A stretch of DNA of 64,000 nucleotides from UBA2334 sp964396895 (GCA_964396895.1 CAYNGJ010000011.1:1-64000), one strand, 5' to 3'. Shown: positions 37,137-46,684, counted from the stretch's first letter. Numbers and translations are program-made. The notes: generated from the sequence alone by a model not told the origin.

Positions 37137-38579
37137 ATGACACACACACACCTTGCCCTCACCAGCCTGCTCGCCCTGGCCTGCCACAGCGCTGGGGCCG
37201 TTCAGCCCGCACCACCCCCCGTGGTGGGCGAGGCCACGCTCGTCATCGGGCAGGCGCGCATCGTCACCGCCAGCGGCAGCACCAGCCTGGCGCTGGCAGG
37301 CAGTGCCGTGCGCGTGGGCGACCGCATTGAAACCGAAGCCGGTGGCCACGTGTACCTGCGCTTTGTTGACGGCGGCAACGTCAGCGTGCGGCCCCAAAGC
37401 CGCATGCAAATTGAAAGCTACAGCCACAACCCGCAGCAGCCCCAACTGGGCGCCATCAAGTTCAAGCTCGAAGAAGGCGCCGCCCGCTCCATCACCGGCG
37501 CCTGGGGCGAGGCCGCCCGCGAACGTTTCCGCCTGAACACCCCCGTGGCAGCCATTGGCGTGCGCGGCACCGACTTCACCGTTCGCTCCGATGCCGAGCG
37601 CACCACCGCCACCGTGTACACCGGCGCCATTGTGCTGGCACCGCTGAACAACGGCTGCGCCCAAACCGTGGGCCCCTGCCAAAACAGCGCCGCCACCCTG
37701 CTGTCGGGCGACATGCGCGGCCAAATGCTCGAACTCGGCAGCCGCGACAACACCCCCCTGCTGGTGGCCGCCAACCAATTCAACCGGCAAGCCAGGGCTG
37801 GCGCCGAGGTGTTGGCCCTGGCCCACCCCCGCAACCCCGAGCTCAGCGACAACCGCCACGAGTCAGCCCCCGCCGCCAAAACGCTGGACGGCGAAAACCG
37901 TGGCGCAGCCGTGGCCGTGCTGGAGGTGGCCGCACCCGTGCCCCCCCCCGTGCCAGCGCCTCCGCCGGTCGAGGTCGTCCCCACCCCCACCCCCACCCCA
38001 CCGGTGGCAGAAGTGGTGCCCGAACCCGTCGTCCCCGCCGTGCCCGTGGGCCCGCCCCAGGTGCGCCAACTCAGCTGGGCCAGCTACAACTGGACACCCC
38101 GGTTTGAGGCAGACGCCTTCATCCAAACCTTCGCCGACGCCGTGGCTGCGGGCTTGACCAGCGCGGGCAGCAACGGCACCTACGCCCTCATGCAAACGGC
38201 GCCGTCCAGCCTCAGCAGCGCCAGCGCCTCAGTCCCCAGCCAGGCCGTGGTGGACTTCCGGCTGGCCAGCGCCAGCGCCCACCTGCTGCCACCCGTGGCC
38301 TGGGAAAAACCGCAGGCCGTGGCCGTTTTGGGGGGCAACCTGCAAATCGACTTTTCGCGGGCCCTGTTCCAGACCGCGCTGGCCCTCCAAAGCACCCAAA
38401 TTGGCTACCAGGGCGTGTACGCCACCGGGCAAATCCTGTCCACAGGCGCCCTGAAGGCCACCGCAGGCGACATCGCCCTCATGGGCGCCGTCACCGCCGA
38501 CCAACAAGAAGCGGCCTACGCCTTTGAAAAGCTGCTCCCGGCCGGGGCACTGCGCGGCGTCACCCTCTGGGGGCGCTGA
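37137..38579 (+). CDS. Exported FecR-domain protein
   Basis: This 480-aa protein has a signal peptide (LALTSLLALACHSAGA) and a FecR domain at about residues 30-145 (AVRVGDRIETEAGGHVYLRF, TPVAAIGVRGTDF). A Pro/Val-rich linker (about 260-305) and a C-terminal domain of about 175 residues of unknown function follow. ATG at 37137 has GGAGG 9 nt upstream. It begins a three-gene operon with a CHASE2/cyclase-like protein and a TPR/beta-barrel protein. It is probably a periplasmic or surface sensor partner rather than a sigma-factor regulator, since no ECF sigma gene is nearby. Confidence 0.88.
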   Translation: MTHTHLALTSLLALACHSAGAVQPAPPPVVGEATLVIGQARIVTASGSTSLALAGSAVRVGDRIETEAGGHVYLRFVDGGNVSVRPQSRMQIESYSHNPQQPQLGAIKFKLEEGAARSITGAWGEAARERFRLNTPVAAIGVRGTDFTVRSDAERTTATVYTGAIVLAPLNNGCAQTVGPCQNSAATLLSGDMRGQMLELGSRDNTPLLVAANQFNRQARAGAEVLALAHPRNPELSDNRHESAPAAKTLDGENRGAAVAVLEVAAPVPPPVPAPPPVEVVPTPTPTPPVAEVVPEPVVPAVPVGPPQVRQLSWASYNWTPRFEADAFIQTFADAVAAGLTSAGSNGTYALMQTAPSSLSSASASVPSQAVVDFRLASASAHLLPPVAWEKPQAVAVLGGNLQIDFSRALFQTALALQSTQIGYQGVYATGQILSTGALKATAGDIALMGAVTADQQEAAYAFEKLLPAGALRGVTLWGR

Positions 38580-40685
38580 TTGGTCTTTCCCGCCCCCACG
38601 CAGCGCCCGCCTGCCCCGTGGCGCTGGTTGACATTGGGGGCTGCGCTGCTGTCCCTCCTGGTCAGCGCCGCACTGGTCACCTGGGCCGCCCCCGCACTGC
38701 AAGCCCTTGAAGCCCGCCTGGGCGATGCCGTCTGGCGCCTGGGTGCCACCCACGGCGACGAGCGCCGCCTCATTGTGGTGGACATTGACGACCGCAGCCT
38801 CCAGACCATTGGCCCCTGGCCCTGGACCCGGCCCACCATGGCCCAACTGCTGGACCGCTTGGCCAATCTGGGCGCAGCCCAGCAAATTCTGGATGTGGTG
38901 TTCACCGACCCCCGGCCCGACGACGACGCCCTGCTGCAAGCCGTCAAGCGCCACCGCCCCGTGCTGGCCCAGGTGTTTGCCATGCCCCCCGACACCCCGG
39001 CAGACACCCAGCAACTCCCACACGCCGGCCAACCGGCCAGCCCGCTCGACTGGCCCAGCTGCCCCGCCCCCTTTGCCACGGCCGAAGGCCACCTGGCCAA
39101 CCACGCCGCCCTGGCGGCCCTGGGCCAGCCACCGTCTGGCCGCACCGGGCACATCACCCCCAGCATGGCGCACGACGGCATCGTGCGCCACCAACCCGCC
39201 GTGGTGTGCTGGCAAGGCCAGGCCTACCCGGCACTGGGGCTGGCGGTGGTCATGCAAGCCACTGGCGAAAACCACATTCGCCCGCAGCGCGGCGGCCTGT
39301 GGGAAGCCCCCTGGAGCCTGGTGGGCCAGCAACAGGTGCTGCCCCGCCTGCCCCTGGACGAGCACGGCAACATCCGCATTGGCTGGCAAAAACACCCCAG
39401 CAGCTTCATCAGCATTCCCGCCAGCGACGTGCTGCAAGGCAAAGCCCCGCCAGAATTGTTCAAAGGCGCGTGGGTGCTCATTGGCAGCAGCGCCTTCGGC
39501 CTGAACGACAGCATTGCCACCCCCTACGGCCCCACCGCCTCCGGCCTGTTGGCGCACGCACAAATCATCACCGCCTGGCTGGATGGCCGCACCCCCTACA
39601 CCCCCCGCGCCGCCTGGCTGCTGCAAGTGGCGGCGGCACTGGTTGGCTTGGGCATGCTGGCGGCGCTGGTGTGGCGCGCCACCAGCGCCGAGGCGCCGCC
39701 CACCAGCGGCAGCGCCCCCCAGCCCCCGCCCGCCACCACCGACACCCAGCGCCCCGCCACCCTGCTGCTGCCGCTGGCCGGCCTGGGTGGCGTGCTGGCG
39801 CTGTGGTTGGGCCATGCCTGGCTGCTGCTGCACAGCGCCATCTGGGTGGGCTGGGTGGCGCCCGCCTTGGCCGTGCTGCTGGCCAGCTTGGCCATGGCCA
39901 GCGCCGAACACCTGCGCACCCGGCTGGAGCGCCAGCGGCTGTTCCAACACCTGTCCAGCTACTTGCCAGCACCTGTGGCGGCCTCGCTGGCACTGCAGCC
40001 GCCTTCTGGCGCCATTCGGGCGCAATTGCAACAGGTCACCGTCATGTTTGCGGACATTCGCAACTTTTCCGCCTACTGCGAGGCCCGCCCCCCCGAAGAA
40101 GCCGCTGCCGTGCTGCACGCCTTCTTTTCGGCGGCCACCCAAGTGGTGCAGCAGCATGGTGGCGTCATTGAGGCGTTTCAGGGCGATGCCATTTTGGCCG
40201 TGTGGAACGGGGTGGACGCCCCCCAGCAACCCGACCACGCCACCCAAGCCCTCAACGCCGCCCTGCAACTGCTGGCCACCTCGCGCCGCCTGCTGCCAGA
40301 CCCCGCCCCCGCCGGGCTGGAGCCCCTGCAACTGGGCCTGGGCCTTGAAACCGGGCTGGCCACCGCCGGCTCGTTTGGCTTGGCCAGCCGGCGCACACAC
40401 CTGGTCATGGGCCGCACCATCACCATTGCCAACCGCCTGGTGGCCATGACGGGCGACCTGGCCCATCCCATTCTGGTGGGCGAAGGCCTGGCCACACAGG
40501 TGGGCGCCCAGCTGGACACCACCCACAACGGGCAAGCCAGCAGCGCGCAGCTGGAGTCACTGGGCACCTTCCTGCTCGACGGCTTGCGCGTGCCCCACCA
40601 TGTGTACGCCGTGCCCATGGCCGTGCTCAGCCCACCGCCACCGGCCGCCCCCACGCAGGCCCCGCCGCCCCAGCACCCCGCATGA
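38580..40685 (+). CDS. CHASE2-domain protein with class III nucleotide cyclase-like domain
   Basis: This 701-aa membrane protein has a first helix, a periplasmic CHASE2 sensor (about residues 35-330, with VVDIDDRSLQTIGPWPW), three membrane helices (about 340-440) and a cytoplasmic class III cyclase-like domain (about 480-690). Metal-binding Asp residues are present (MFADIRNF and FQGDAILAVW) and the transition-state Arg seems kept (ANRL). The substrate-recognition Lys of the usual DKFIGD is Ala (EAFQGD), the usual GDTVN Asp is Arg (GRTIT), and Asn is Thr. Activity or nucleotide choice is thus uncertain. TTG at 38580 directly follows the fecR stop. Confidence 0.88.
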   Translation: MVFPAPTQRPPAPWRWLTLGAALLSLLVSAALVTWAAPALQALEARLGDAVWRLGATHGDERRLIVVDIDDRSLQTIGPWPWTRPTMAQLLDRLANLGAAQQILDVVFTDPRPDDDALLQAVKRHRPVLAQVFAMPPDTPADTQQLPHAGQPASPLDWPSCPAPFATAEGHLANHAALAALGQPPSGRTGHITPSMAHDGIVRHQPAVVCWQGQAYPALGLAVVMQATGENHIRPQRGGLWEAPWSLVGQQQVLPRLPLDEHGNIRIGWQKHPSSFISIPASDVLQGKAPPELFKGAWVLIGSSAFGLNDSIATPYGPTASGLLAHAQIITAWLDGRTPYTPRAAWLLQVAAALVGLGMLAALVWRATSAEAPPTSGSAPQPPPATTDTQRPATLLLPLAGLGGVLALWLGHAWLLLHSAIWVGWVAPALAVLLASLAMASAEHLRTRLERQRLFQHLSSYLPAPVAASLALQPPSGAIRAQLQQVTVMFADIRNFSAYCEARPPEEAAAVLHAFFSAATQVVQQHGGVIEAFQGDAILAVWNGVDAPQQPDHATQALNAALQLLATSRRLLPDPAPAGLEPLQLGLGLETGLATAGSFGLASRRTHLVMGRTITIANRLVAMTGDLAHPILVGEGLATQVGAQLDTTHNGQASSAQLESLGTFLLDGLRVPHHVYAVPMAVLSPPPPAAPTQAPPPQHPA

Positions 40686-42082
40686 GCCGCCCCCGCGCCA
40701 AGCCCGCAACCCGCCCCGGCGTGGTCAGGGCCTGCCAACTGCTGGCCGCTGCCATGTGCAGCGGGCTGGGGGCGCCTATATATATATATGCACAAGAAGC
40801 GCCACCCGACCCCTGCGGGCCCCCGGCAGCACACCAAACACTGGAGCAACTGCAAACCCACACCGGGCAGTGCCAGCAAAACCCCGACTGGCTCACCCAC
40901 CTGGGCCAACGCCTGAACGAAGCCGGCCAATACACCGAAGCGGCCGACCACCTCGAGCGCGCCCTGCTGCTGGCCCCGCAGCACCTGGGCGCCGCCATGG
41001 CCTACGCCGTGGCCCTGGCAGGCAGTGGCGACCTGCCCAGTGCCCTGCACCTGCTGGCACAGCTCAGCACCCGGCCCGACATGCCCGCACCACAGCGCCA
41101 GCAACTGGTGCGCGCCCAACAGCGCATGGCCGGCCAGTCCCCCTTGCTGCCGGGGCTGGCGCCATTGGCAACGGGCTGGCAAACCCGCCCCAGCGCCGCC
41201 CTGCGCTGGGGGTACGACAACAACCTGCTGGGCGCCCCCCGCCTGGGCAGCCTCACGCTCACCCTGCCCGGCGGCGACGTGACCCTGCCCCTGGACACCG
41301 CCAGCCAACCCCAACCCGGCAGCTACCAGCGCGCCGACGTGCGGCTGCAAGCCACCCACACACAAACCACAGGCCGCCGCACCGAGCTGGCCCTGGCCCT
41401 GCAGCACCGCCACAGCACTGCAGCACCCGCTGCCACCAGCACCCAGGCCGAGGCCCTGGCCGAAACCCTGCCCGCCACCACCGGCCCCTGGGCCAGCGCC
41501 AGCGCCAGCCAGCTGCACACCCAAGGCGGCACCCGCTACCGCAGCACGGGCCTGGCCACCGGCTGGGCCTGGGGCAGCGGTCACTGCCAGCCCCGCCTGG
41601 GGGTGGAGTGGCAAAACCGCCAGCTCACCAGCAACCCCGTGCTGAGCAGCCACTACCAAGGCCTGGTGGCCAACTGGGCCTGCAGCAGCACCACCAGCCA
41701 GCCTGGCACACCCGCCTGGCAACCCCAGCACTGGGCACTGAGCCTGCGCGGCGGGCCAGACCGACCCACCCACCCCGAGCGCCCCGGCGGCACCCAGCAC
41801 ACCACCGCCTTGCGCGCCACCGCCCAATGGGCACAGTGGACGGCCGAGGCCGAGCTCACCCGCACCCGTGACAGCAGCGGCTACAGCCCCCTGCTCAGCA
41901 ACAACCTGGTGCGCCACAGCACCCGCAGCCTGCTGCGGGTGGAGCGCCACTTTGCCCTTCAGCACTGGCTGCCCGGCCTGCAAGGGCAACTGGGGGTGGA
42001 GGTGTATGCGCAGCAGGCCAACCTGGCCATCTTCAAAGTCAATAGCACCAGTGTTTACGCGGCTTTGCGCAAACAGTGGTAA
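40682..42082 (+). CDS. TPR and beta-barrel outer-membrane protein
   Basis: This 466-aa protein has an N-terminal export signal, TPR repeats (about residues 60-155, LGQRLNEAGQYTEAADHLERALLLAP) and a C-terminal half rich in alternating polar/hydrophobic strands ending in Trp, as expected for an outer-membrane barrel. It resembles TPR-plus-barrel proteins of the DUF560/SLAM type, but that match is not firm. ATG overlaps the cyclase stop (ATGA). Its start region carries a TA dinucleotide tract. Confidence 0.75.
   Translation: MSRPRAKPATRPGVVRACQLLAAAMCSGLGAPIYIYAQEAPPDPCGPPAAHQTLEQLQTHTGQCQQNPDWLTHLGQRLNEAGQYTEAADHLERALLLAPQHLGAAMAYAVALAGSGDLPSALHLLAQLSTRPDMPAPQRQQLVRAQQRMAGQSPLLPGLAPLATGWQTRPSAALRWGYDNNLLGAPRLGSLTLTLPGGDVTLPLDTASQPQPGSYQRADVRLQATHTQTTGRRTELALALQHRHSTAAPAATSTQAEALAETLPATTGPWASASASQLHTQGGTRYRSTGLATGWAWGSGHCQPRLGVEWQNRQLTSNPVLSSHYQGLVANWACSSTTSQPGTPAWQPQHWALSLRGGPDRPTHPERPGGTQHTTALRATAQWAQWTAEAELTRTRDSSGYSPLLSNNLVRHSTRSLLRVERHFALQHWLPGLQGQLGVEVYAQQANLAIFKVNSTSVYAALRKQW
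40777..40789. repeat. TA dinucleotide tract in coding sequence
   Basis: Thirteen bases of alternating T and A, encoding an IYIYA segment right after the predicted export signal, stand out in sequence of very high GC. Slippage here would shift the frame of the barrel protein. Confidence 0.8.
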
Positions 42083-42162
42083 AAGCATGGGGGTGTTGGC
42101 GCTGCGCCACCTTGTTGCAGCAGTGCCACAACGCACGGCCTGCGGCCCTATCTGCCGCAGCG

Positions 42163-42206
42163 TGTGACGCCCATCACTACCTGCCAGGCGCATCAACAGC
42201 TACACT
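42163..42206 (+). promoter_or_regulatory. Crp-type operator and candidate -10 of the S-layer-like gene
   Basis: TGTGACGCCCATCACT (42163-42178) fits TGTGA-N6-TCACA except for the last base. A TACACT hexamer at 42201-42206 would give a start near 42213, placing the site centre close to -42, the usual class II activator position. The rest of the 242-nt gap 42083-42324 holds a CTGCGG/CCGCAG hairpin (42136-42160 region) and the palindrome at 42280-42293. Confidence 0.5.
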
Positions 42207-42279
42207 TGCTGCCAAGTTGGTGAAAAAGCCTGTGTATTCAGCGCGGCATAACCAGCCCAATCGATGCAGCCAGTGGCTG

Positions 42280-42293
42280 AACTAACGTTAGTT
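42280..42293. promoter_or_regulatory. 14-bp palindrome in the leader of the S-layer-like gene
   Basis: AACTAACGTTAGTT is a perfect palindrome 32 nt before the start codon and 20 nt before the AAGGAG ribosome-binding site. It may be an operator or a leader element for mRNA stability. Confidence 0.45.
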
Positions 42294-42324
42294 GTATGTT
42301 TTTCAACGCAGTCAAGGAGTAACT

Positions 42325-44979
42325 ATGTCCCTGCCAATTTTCGGTGCGCAAGCTGCCGTTTCCATTTTGAACCGCGTGTTTGCCAACACGTCCCCCGCCA
42401 ACGCCGTGTTTGCCAACCAAGTGGCCAACGCCACCGCCTCTTTGCCCGCCGGTGCCAACAGCACCGACGTGCTGAGCTACACCGCATTTGCCAAGTCTTT
42501 TGGCACGGCTTACGCCACACAAACCCCTGCAGCACTGTCCACCCTGATGCTGACCAACATGGGCCTGCTGCCCAACGCTGCACTTGCAACGGCCCTGACC
42601 GACTACATCACCGCCGCTGGCGTGGGCAACGTGGGCATTGTGGCTCTGCAGCTGAGCAGCATCCTGTCCGGCATTGCCACATCCGACGTCAACTACGGCG
42701 CAGCAGCCCGCGCATGGGATGCTGAAGTGACCTCTGCATTCACTTACTCCAGCAACACCGCCAACACCACACCCGTTGTCGGCGATGTCACGCCTCCTCC
42801 AGCCAACCAAGGCCAGACTTTCACGCTCACTACCAGTGTGGACAACATCGCCGGTACATCCGGTGATGACACCGTCAATGCAACGAACACTGCCACTTCG
42901 GCTGTTCTGGGCGGTTTGGACAGCATTGACGGTTCTACTGGCAACGACACACTGAACATTACAGACACGTCGATCGCGGGCACCGCAGCCTTCACCCTGC
43001 CTACAGGCTTCACCGTTAAGAACGTTGAAACACTGAACGTAGTTGCCAATGGTGCACTTGGCGACAACGGCACGTCTACCTTTGATGTGTCTGGCATGAC
43101 TGGCCTGACCTCATTCAAAGGTACATCTGCTGGCGACGGCACGAAGAACCACGCTGTCAAGGCAGCTGGCACAACAGACGTTGCACTGACAGTTTCTGCT
43201 GGTACTACACTCGTTAACGGTGGTAAGACTGTGTCTATCACTGGCGGTGGTGCAGCTACCGTGAACGATGCAGCTGGCACCAACACCGGCACGACATTGA
43301 CTTCTGTCAGCCTGACAAAAGTGAACGCCAACTCCACCCTTACAGGCGGCGGGATCACCACTGTGACTCTGGCAGGCGCTACCTCTGCAACCCGTACCAT
43401 TACTGTTGACAACGCTACGGCTGCTCATGCCCTGACTATCAACGTCAATGGCACTGGTATCGATAGCGCAAGCACCACCAGTGCATTCTTGGCCGGCGGA
43501 ACCAAGGTTACAGACACCGTTGCGACTGCTGCGACCATCAACGCGACATCTACCAAGAGCTCAATTGACCTGTCAGGCTCTAGCGCATTGAAGTCCATCA
43601 CCATCACAGGTGATGCTGCTTTGACGCTCGCAGCTGCACCTGCTGCTGCTGTGACATCTATCGATGGCTCTGCTGCAACTGGCAAGCTGACATTGGGTAC
43701 TCTGAACGCAGCTGTTGTCACACTGAAAACAGGTTCTGCTGCTGATACCGCCACTTTGGCTGCCACAGCCAAAGTGACTGTTGACACAGGCGCTGGCAAT
43801 GACGTGTTGTCAATCGCAACAGGCGTGGCTGTGGCCGCTGGCTCCACCATCAATCTGGGCGCTGGTGATGACGTGATTCTGGGCGACACAGTCGCTGCTG
43901 CATCCACGCCCACCCTCACGACTACGATTGATGCTGGTGAAGGCACTGACTCGCTTGCTTCCACTCTGATCAACGCTGGTAACGCTGCTCAGTTCAAGAA
44001 CTTCGAGCGCATCTCCATCGGCAACGCAACTGTTGATGCGTCCCTGATGACTGGCTCGACCATTACCGGTGTGTCTATTGACAGCAACACTGGTACCGGT
44101 GTTCTGACAGGTATGACGCAGGCACAGACACTGTACGTCAATGCCACCAACGCTGGTACGTCTTCTACCCTGACATTCACGGGTGTTGCAGGCACGACTG
44201 ATACATACGCGGTCAAGTTCCAAGCTTCGACAAGCGGCACGACAGCAACACCATCCACCGTGGATGCCAAGATCGTGAGCATTGAAGGTATCGAGACAGT
44301 GAGCATCGACTCTGGTGCAGCCGCTGGTGTCAACAAAAACGTAATCGTTTTGAAGGATGCCGCAGCCAAAGCACTGACAGTTACCGGTAGCCAAGCATTG
44401 GAAGTTTCTTTCAATACCGCCTTCGGTACAGCTGGTGCAACGACTGGTGTCGCCACCATCGACGCATCCGCTGCAACCGGCGGTGTCAAGGTTGATTTGG
44501 CCAACGTCAACGCTGCCGCCACCGGCATCACTTTGACTGGTGGTACTGGCAAGGACAACTTCATTGCGCAGGCTACAACCACCCAGACTTTCAGTGGTGG
44601 CGCTGGAGCCGATACGTTCGACGTGAGCTTGGCAGTTGGCACTGCGCCTATCGTGACCATCACGGATCTGACTGCAGGCGACAAGATTGACTTGGCTGGC
44701 ACCATTGCAGCGGCTGGCACACTGGGCGCTAAGAAGGATGTGGGCGCGGCTATCAGCATTGCTACAGCTCTGGATATCGCCAACGGCGCAACAGCAGCCT
44801 CTGCAAACGACGCATTGGTTTGGTTCCAATACGGTGGCAACACTTATGTTTATGCTGATATTGTCGCTGGCGGCAACCTCGGTACAGTGGATGCAACCGA
44901 CAACATCGTCAAGATCAATGGCATTGTTGACCTGAGTGCAAGCACGTTCACCACAGCTGCGCTGTTGACCATCGTCTAA
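42325..44979 (+). CDS. Large S-layer/RTX-like secreted protein, likely type I substrate
   Basis: This 884-aa protein has no signal peptide and is very rich in Ala, Thr, Gly, Val, Asn and Asp, with long beta-strand-like repeats. RTX-like turns occur near residue 175 (GTSGDDTVN, STGNDTLN) and near the C terminus (GGAGADTFDVS, about residue 765). That composition and the non-cleaved C terminus fit S-layer proteins exported by type I systems such as RsaA. The first 140 residues are helical and may anchor it to the cell surface. AAGGAG precedes ATG at 42325. Codon choice shifts to many GCT/GGT-type codons after the first third, unlike the C-ending codons of neighbours, suggesting high expression. 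The type I genes lie about 23 kb away. Confidence 0.82.
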   Translation: MSLPIFGAQAAVSILNRVFANTSPANAVFANQVANATASLPAGANSTDVLSYTAFAKSFGTAYATQTPAALSTLMLTNMGLLPNAALATALTDYITAAGVGNVGIVALQLSSILSGIATSDVNYGAAARAWDAEVTSAFTYSSNTANTTPVVGDVTPPPANQGQTFTLTTSVDNIAGTSGDDTVNATNTATSAVLGGLDSIDGSTGNDTLNITDTSIAGTAAFTLPTGFTVKNVETLNVVANGALGDNGTSTFDVSGMTGLTSFKGTSAGDGTKNHAVKAAGTTDVALTVSAGTTLVNGGKTVSITGGGAATVNDAAGTNTGTTLTSVSLTKVNANSTLTGGGITTVTLAGATSATRTITVDNATAAHALTINVNGTGIDSASTTSAFLAGGTKVTDTVATAATINATSTKSSIDLSGSSALKSITITGDAALTLAAAPAAAVTSIDGSAATGKLTLGTLNAAVVTLKTGSAADTATLAATAKVTVDTGAGNDVLSIATGVAVAAGSTINLGAGDDVILGDTVAAASTPTLTTTIDAGEGTDSLASTLINAGNAAQFKNFERISIGNATVDASLMTGSTITGVSIDSNTGTGVLTGMTQAQTLYVNATNAGTSSTLTFTGVAGTTDTYAVKFQASTSGTTATPSTVDAKIVSIEGIETVSIDSGAAAGVNKNVIVLKDAAAKALTVTGSQALEVSFNTAFGTAGATTGVATIDASAATGGVKVDLANVNAAATGITLTGGTGKDNFIAQATTTQTFSGGAGADTFDVSLAVGTAPIVTITDLTAGDKIDLAGTIAAAGTLGAKKDVGAAISIATALDIANGATAASANDALVWFQYGGNTYVYADIVAGGNLGTVDATDNIVKINGIVDLSASTFTTAALLTIV

Positions 44980-45024
44980 TGGTTAACTGCCCTCCTCATT
45001 GATGAGGGGTAGTTTGACTGCGTT

Positions 45025-45058
45025 AAACCCCATCCCTACCAAGGGGTGGGGTTTTTTC
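45025..45058 (+). terminator. Intrinsic terminator after the S-layer-like gene
   Basis: AAACCCC pairs with GGGGTTT around an inner imperfect stem, followed by a run of T (about 45052-45057). It lies about 45 nt past the stop codon at 44979. Confidence 0.85.
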
Positions 45059-45147
45059 TTGGTGCATGCGATAGGCGATGTCGTGCCCCCAGACAAAACC
45101 CCACTCACCATTTCTGATCTCATCCCAATACGCATTCCGGAGCATTC

Positions 45148-46683
45148 ATGTCAGACTGGACAGCAGGCTACGTAGCCGACATCGGCTACACCTTTGGCTA
45201 CTACACCGAACTCAACCCACTGCGCGTCAAGCTCGCCTTTCTGGACGCAGGCCTTGTCGCACCTGATGTCGGCACCGCATGTGAATTGGGCTTCGGTCAA
45301 GGCGTGAGCGCCAACCTGCACGCCGCTGCTTCCGTCGTGTCATGGCACGGCACCGACTTCAATCCCTCTCAAGCAGGCTTCGCCCAAGAACTGGCGGCTG
45401 CTTCAGGGTCTGGCGCCCATTTGCACGACGATACCTTTGCTGACTTCTGTTCACGCCCAGATCTGCCTGATTTCGACTACATCGGCCTGCATGGCATCTG
45501 GAGCTGGATATCGGATGCCAATCGCGCCGTCATCGTCGACTTCATCCGTCGCAAGCTCAAAGTCGGTGGTGTGCTCTACATCAGCTACAACACCCTGCCC
45601 GGCTGGAGCACCTTTGCCCCACTGCGCCACTTGCTGACACAGCACGCGGGCACCATGGGGGCCAACGGCACGGGCATTGTCCAGCGCATTGAGGGCGCTT
45701 TGGGCTTTGCCGATCGGTTGCTGGCCACGCAACCGTTGTATTCCAGGGCCAACCCGTCTGTGCCTGAGCGTTTGAATACCCTGAAGGGGCAAAACCGCAA
45801 TTACCTGGCCCATGAGTATTTCAATGCCGATTGGCACCCCATGTATTTTGCCGACATGGCACGCTGGCTGGCACCGGCCAAGGTGGGGTATGCGTGTTCG
45901 GCCAACCTGCTTGACCATGTGGACGCCATCAACCTGAATGCCGAGCAGCAGGCGTTGCTCAAGGACATTCCCGATGCGCAGCTGCGCCAGTCTGTGCGCG
46001 ACTACATGGTGAACCAGCAGTTTCGCAAGGACTATTGGGTCAAGGGTGGGCGCCAGCTGTCGGCGCTGGAGCAGGCGGAGGCGCTGCGCTTGTTGCGGGT
46101 GGTGCTGACCACCCCTCGCGCCGATGTGCCACTGAAGGTCACTGCGGCCTTGGGTGAAGCGAGCATGAGTGAGGCGGTGTATGGCCCGGTGCTCGATGCC
46201 CTGGCGGACCACAAACCTCGAACCCTGGCGCAGCTGGAGCAGATGACCAGCGGCAAGGGCGTGACCTTTGCCCAATTGAACCAAGCCGTGTTGATTCTGG
46301 CGGGTGCGGGGCATGTGCAGTTGGCCCAGGACGAGCAGGTGGCCGGCAAAGCCCGCAAGTCTTCAGACAGGCTCAATGCTCACCTGATCAACAAGGCACG
46401 CGGCAGCGCGGATGTGGGCTATTTGGCCAGCCCGGTGACCGGGGGTGGTTTCACGGTCGACCGGTTTGCTCAATTGTTTTTGCTGGCCCGCTCACAAGGG
46501 GCCAAGCAGCCCGCAGAGTGGGCACAATTTGCCTGGAATGTGTTGGCCGCGCAAGGCCAGCGCATCATCAAAGAGGGCAAGCCTTTGGATGCCGCTGAAG
46601 ACAATCTGGCTGAACTGCGGGCGCAGGCCCAAACGTTTGCCGACAAACGGCTGCCCATTTTGAAGGCGCTGATGGTGGCCTGA
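45148..46683 (+). CDS. SAM-dependent methyltransferase with regulatory domain
   Basis: This 511-aa protein has a class I methyltransferase domain at residues about 20-170 (ACELGFGQGVSANLHAA as motif I, FDYIGLHGIWSWI as motif IV) and a large C-terminal part matching the methyltransferase regulatory domain family (PF10119-like). Its place between a secreted S-layer-like protein and a DUF6447-like protein suggests it modifies the surface protein or its glycan; this is inference. The start ATG is at 45148, 90 nt past the terminator. Confidence 0.85.
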   Translation: MSDWTAGYVADIGYTFGYYTELNPLRVKLAFLDAGLVAPDVGTACELGFGQGVSANLHAAASVVSWHGTDFNPSQAGFAQELAAASGSGAHLHDDTFADFCSRPDLPDFDYIGLHGIWSWISDANRAVIVDFIRRKLKVGGVLYISYNTLPGWSTFAPLRHLLTQHAGTMGANGTGIVQRIEGALGFADRLLATQPLYSRANPSVPERLNTLKGQNRNYLAHEYFNADWHPMYFADMARWLAPAKVGYACSANLLDHVDAINLNAEQQALLKDIPDAQLRQSVRDYMVNQQFRKDYWVKGGRQLSALEQAEALRLLRVVLTTPRADVPLKVTAALGEASMSEAVYGPVLDALADHKPRTLAQLEQMTSGKGVTFAQLNQAVLILAGAGHVQLAQDEQVAGKARKSSDRLNAHLINKARGSADVGYLASPVTGGGFTVDRFAQLFLLARSQGAKQPAEWAQFAWNVLAAQGQRIIKEGKPLDAAEDNLAELRAQAQTFADKRLPILKALMVA

Positions 46684-46684
46684 G

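Noticed and set aside
40777..40789. TATA tract as a promoter
   Set aside because: It lies inside a gene of a tightly overlapping operon with no suitable -35 and encodes part of the protein.
43810..44843. Minus-strand open frames under the S-layer-like gene
   Set aside because: They mirror the Ala/Thr-rich repeats of the real gene in other frames; no independent evidence.
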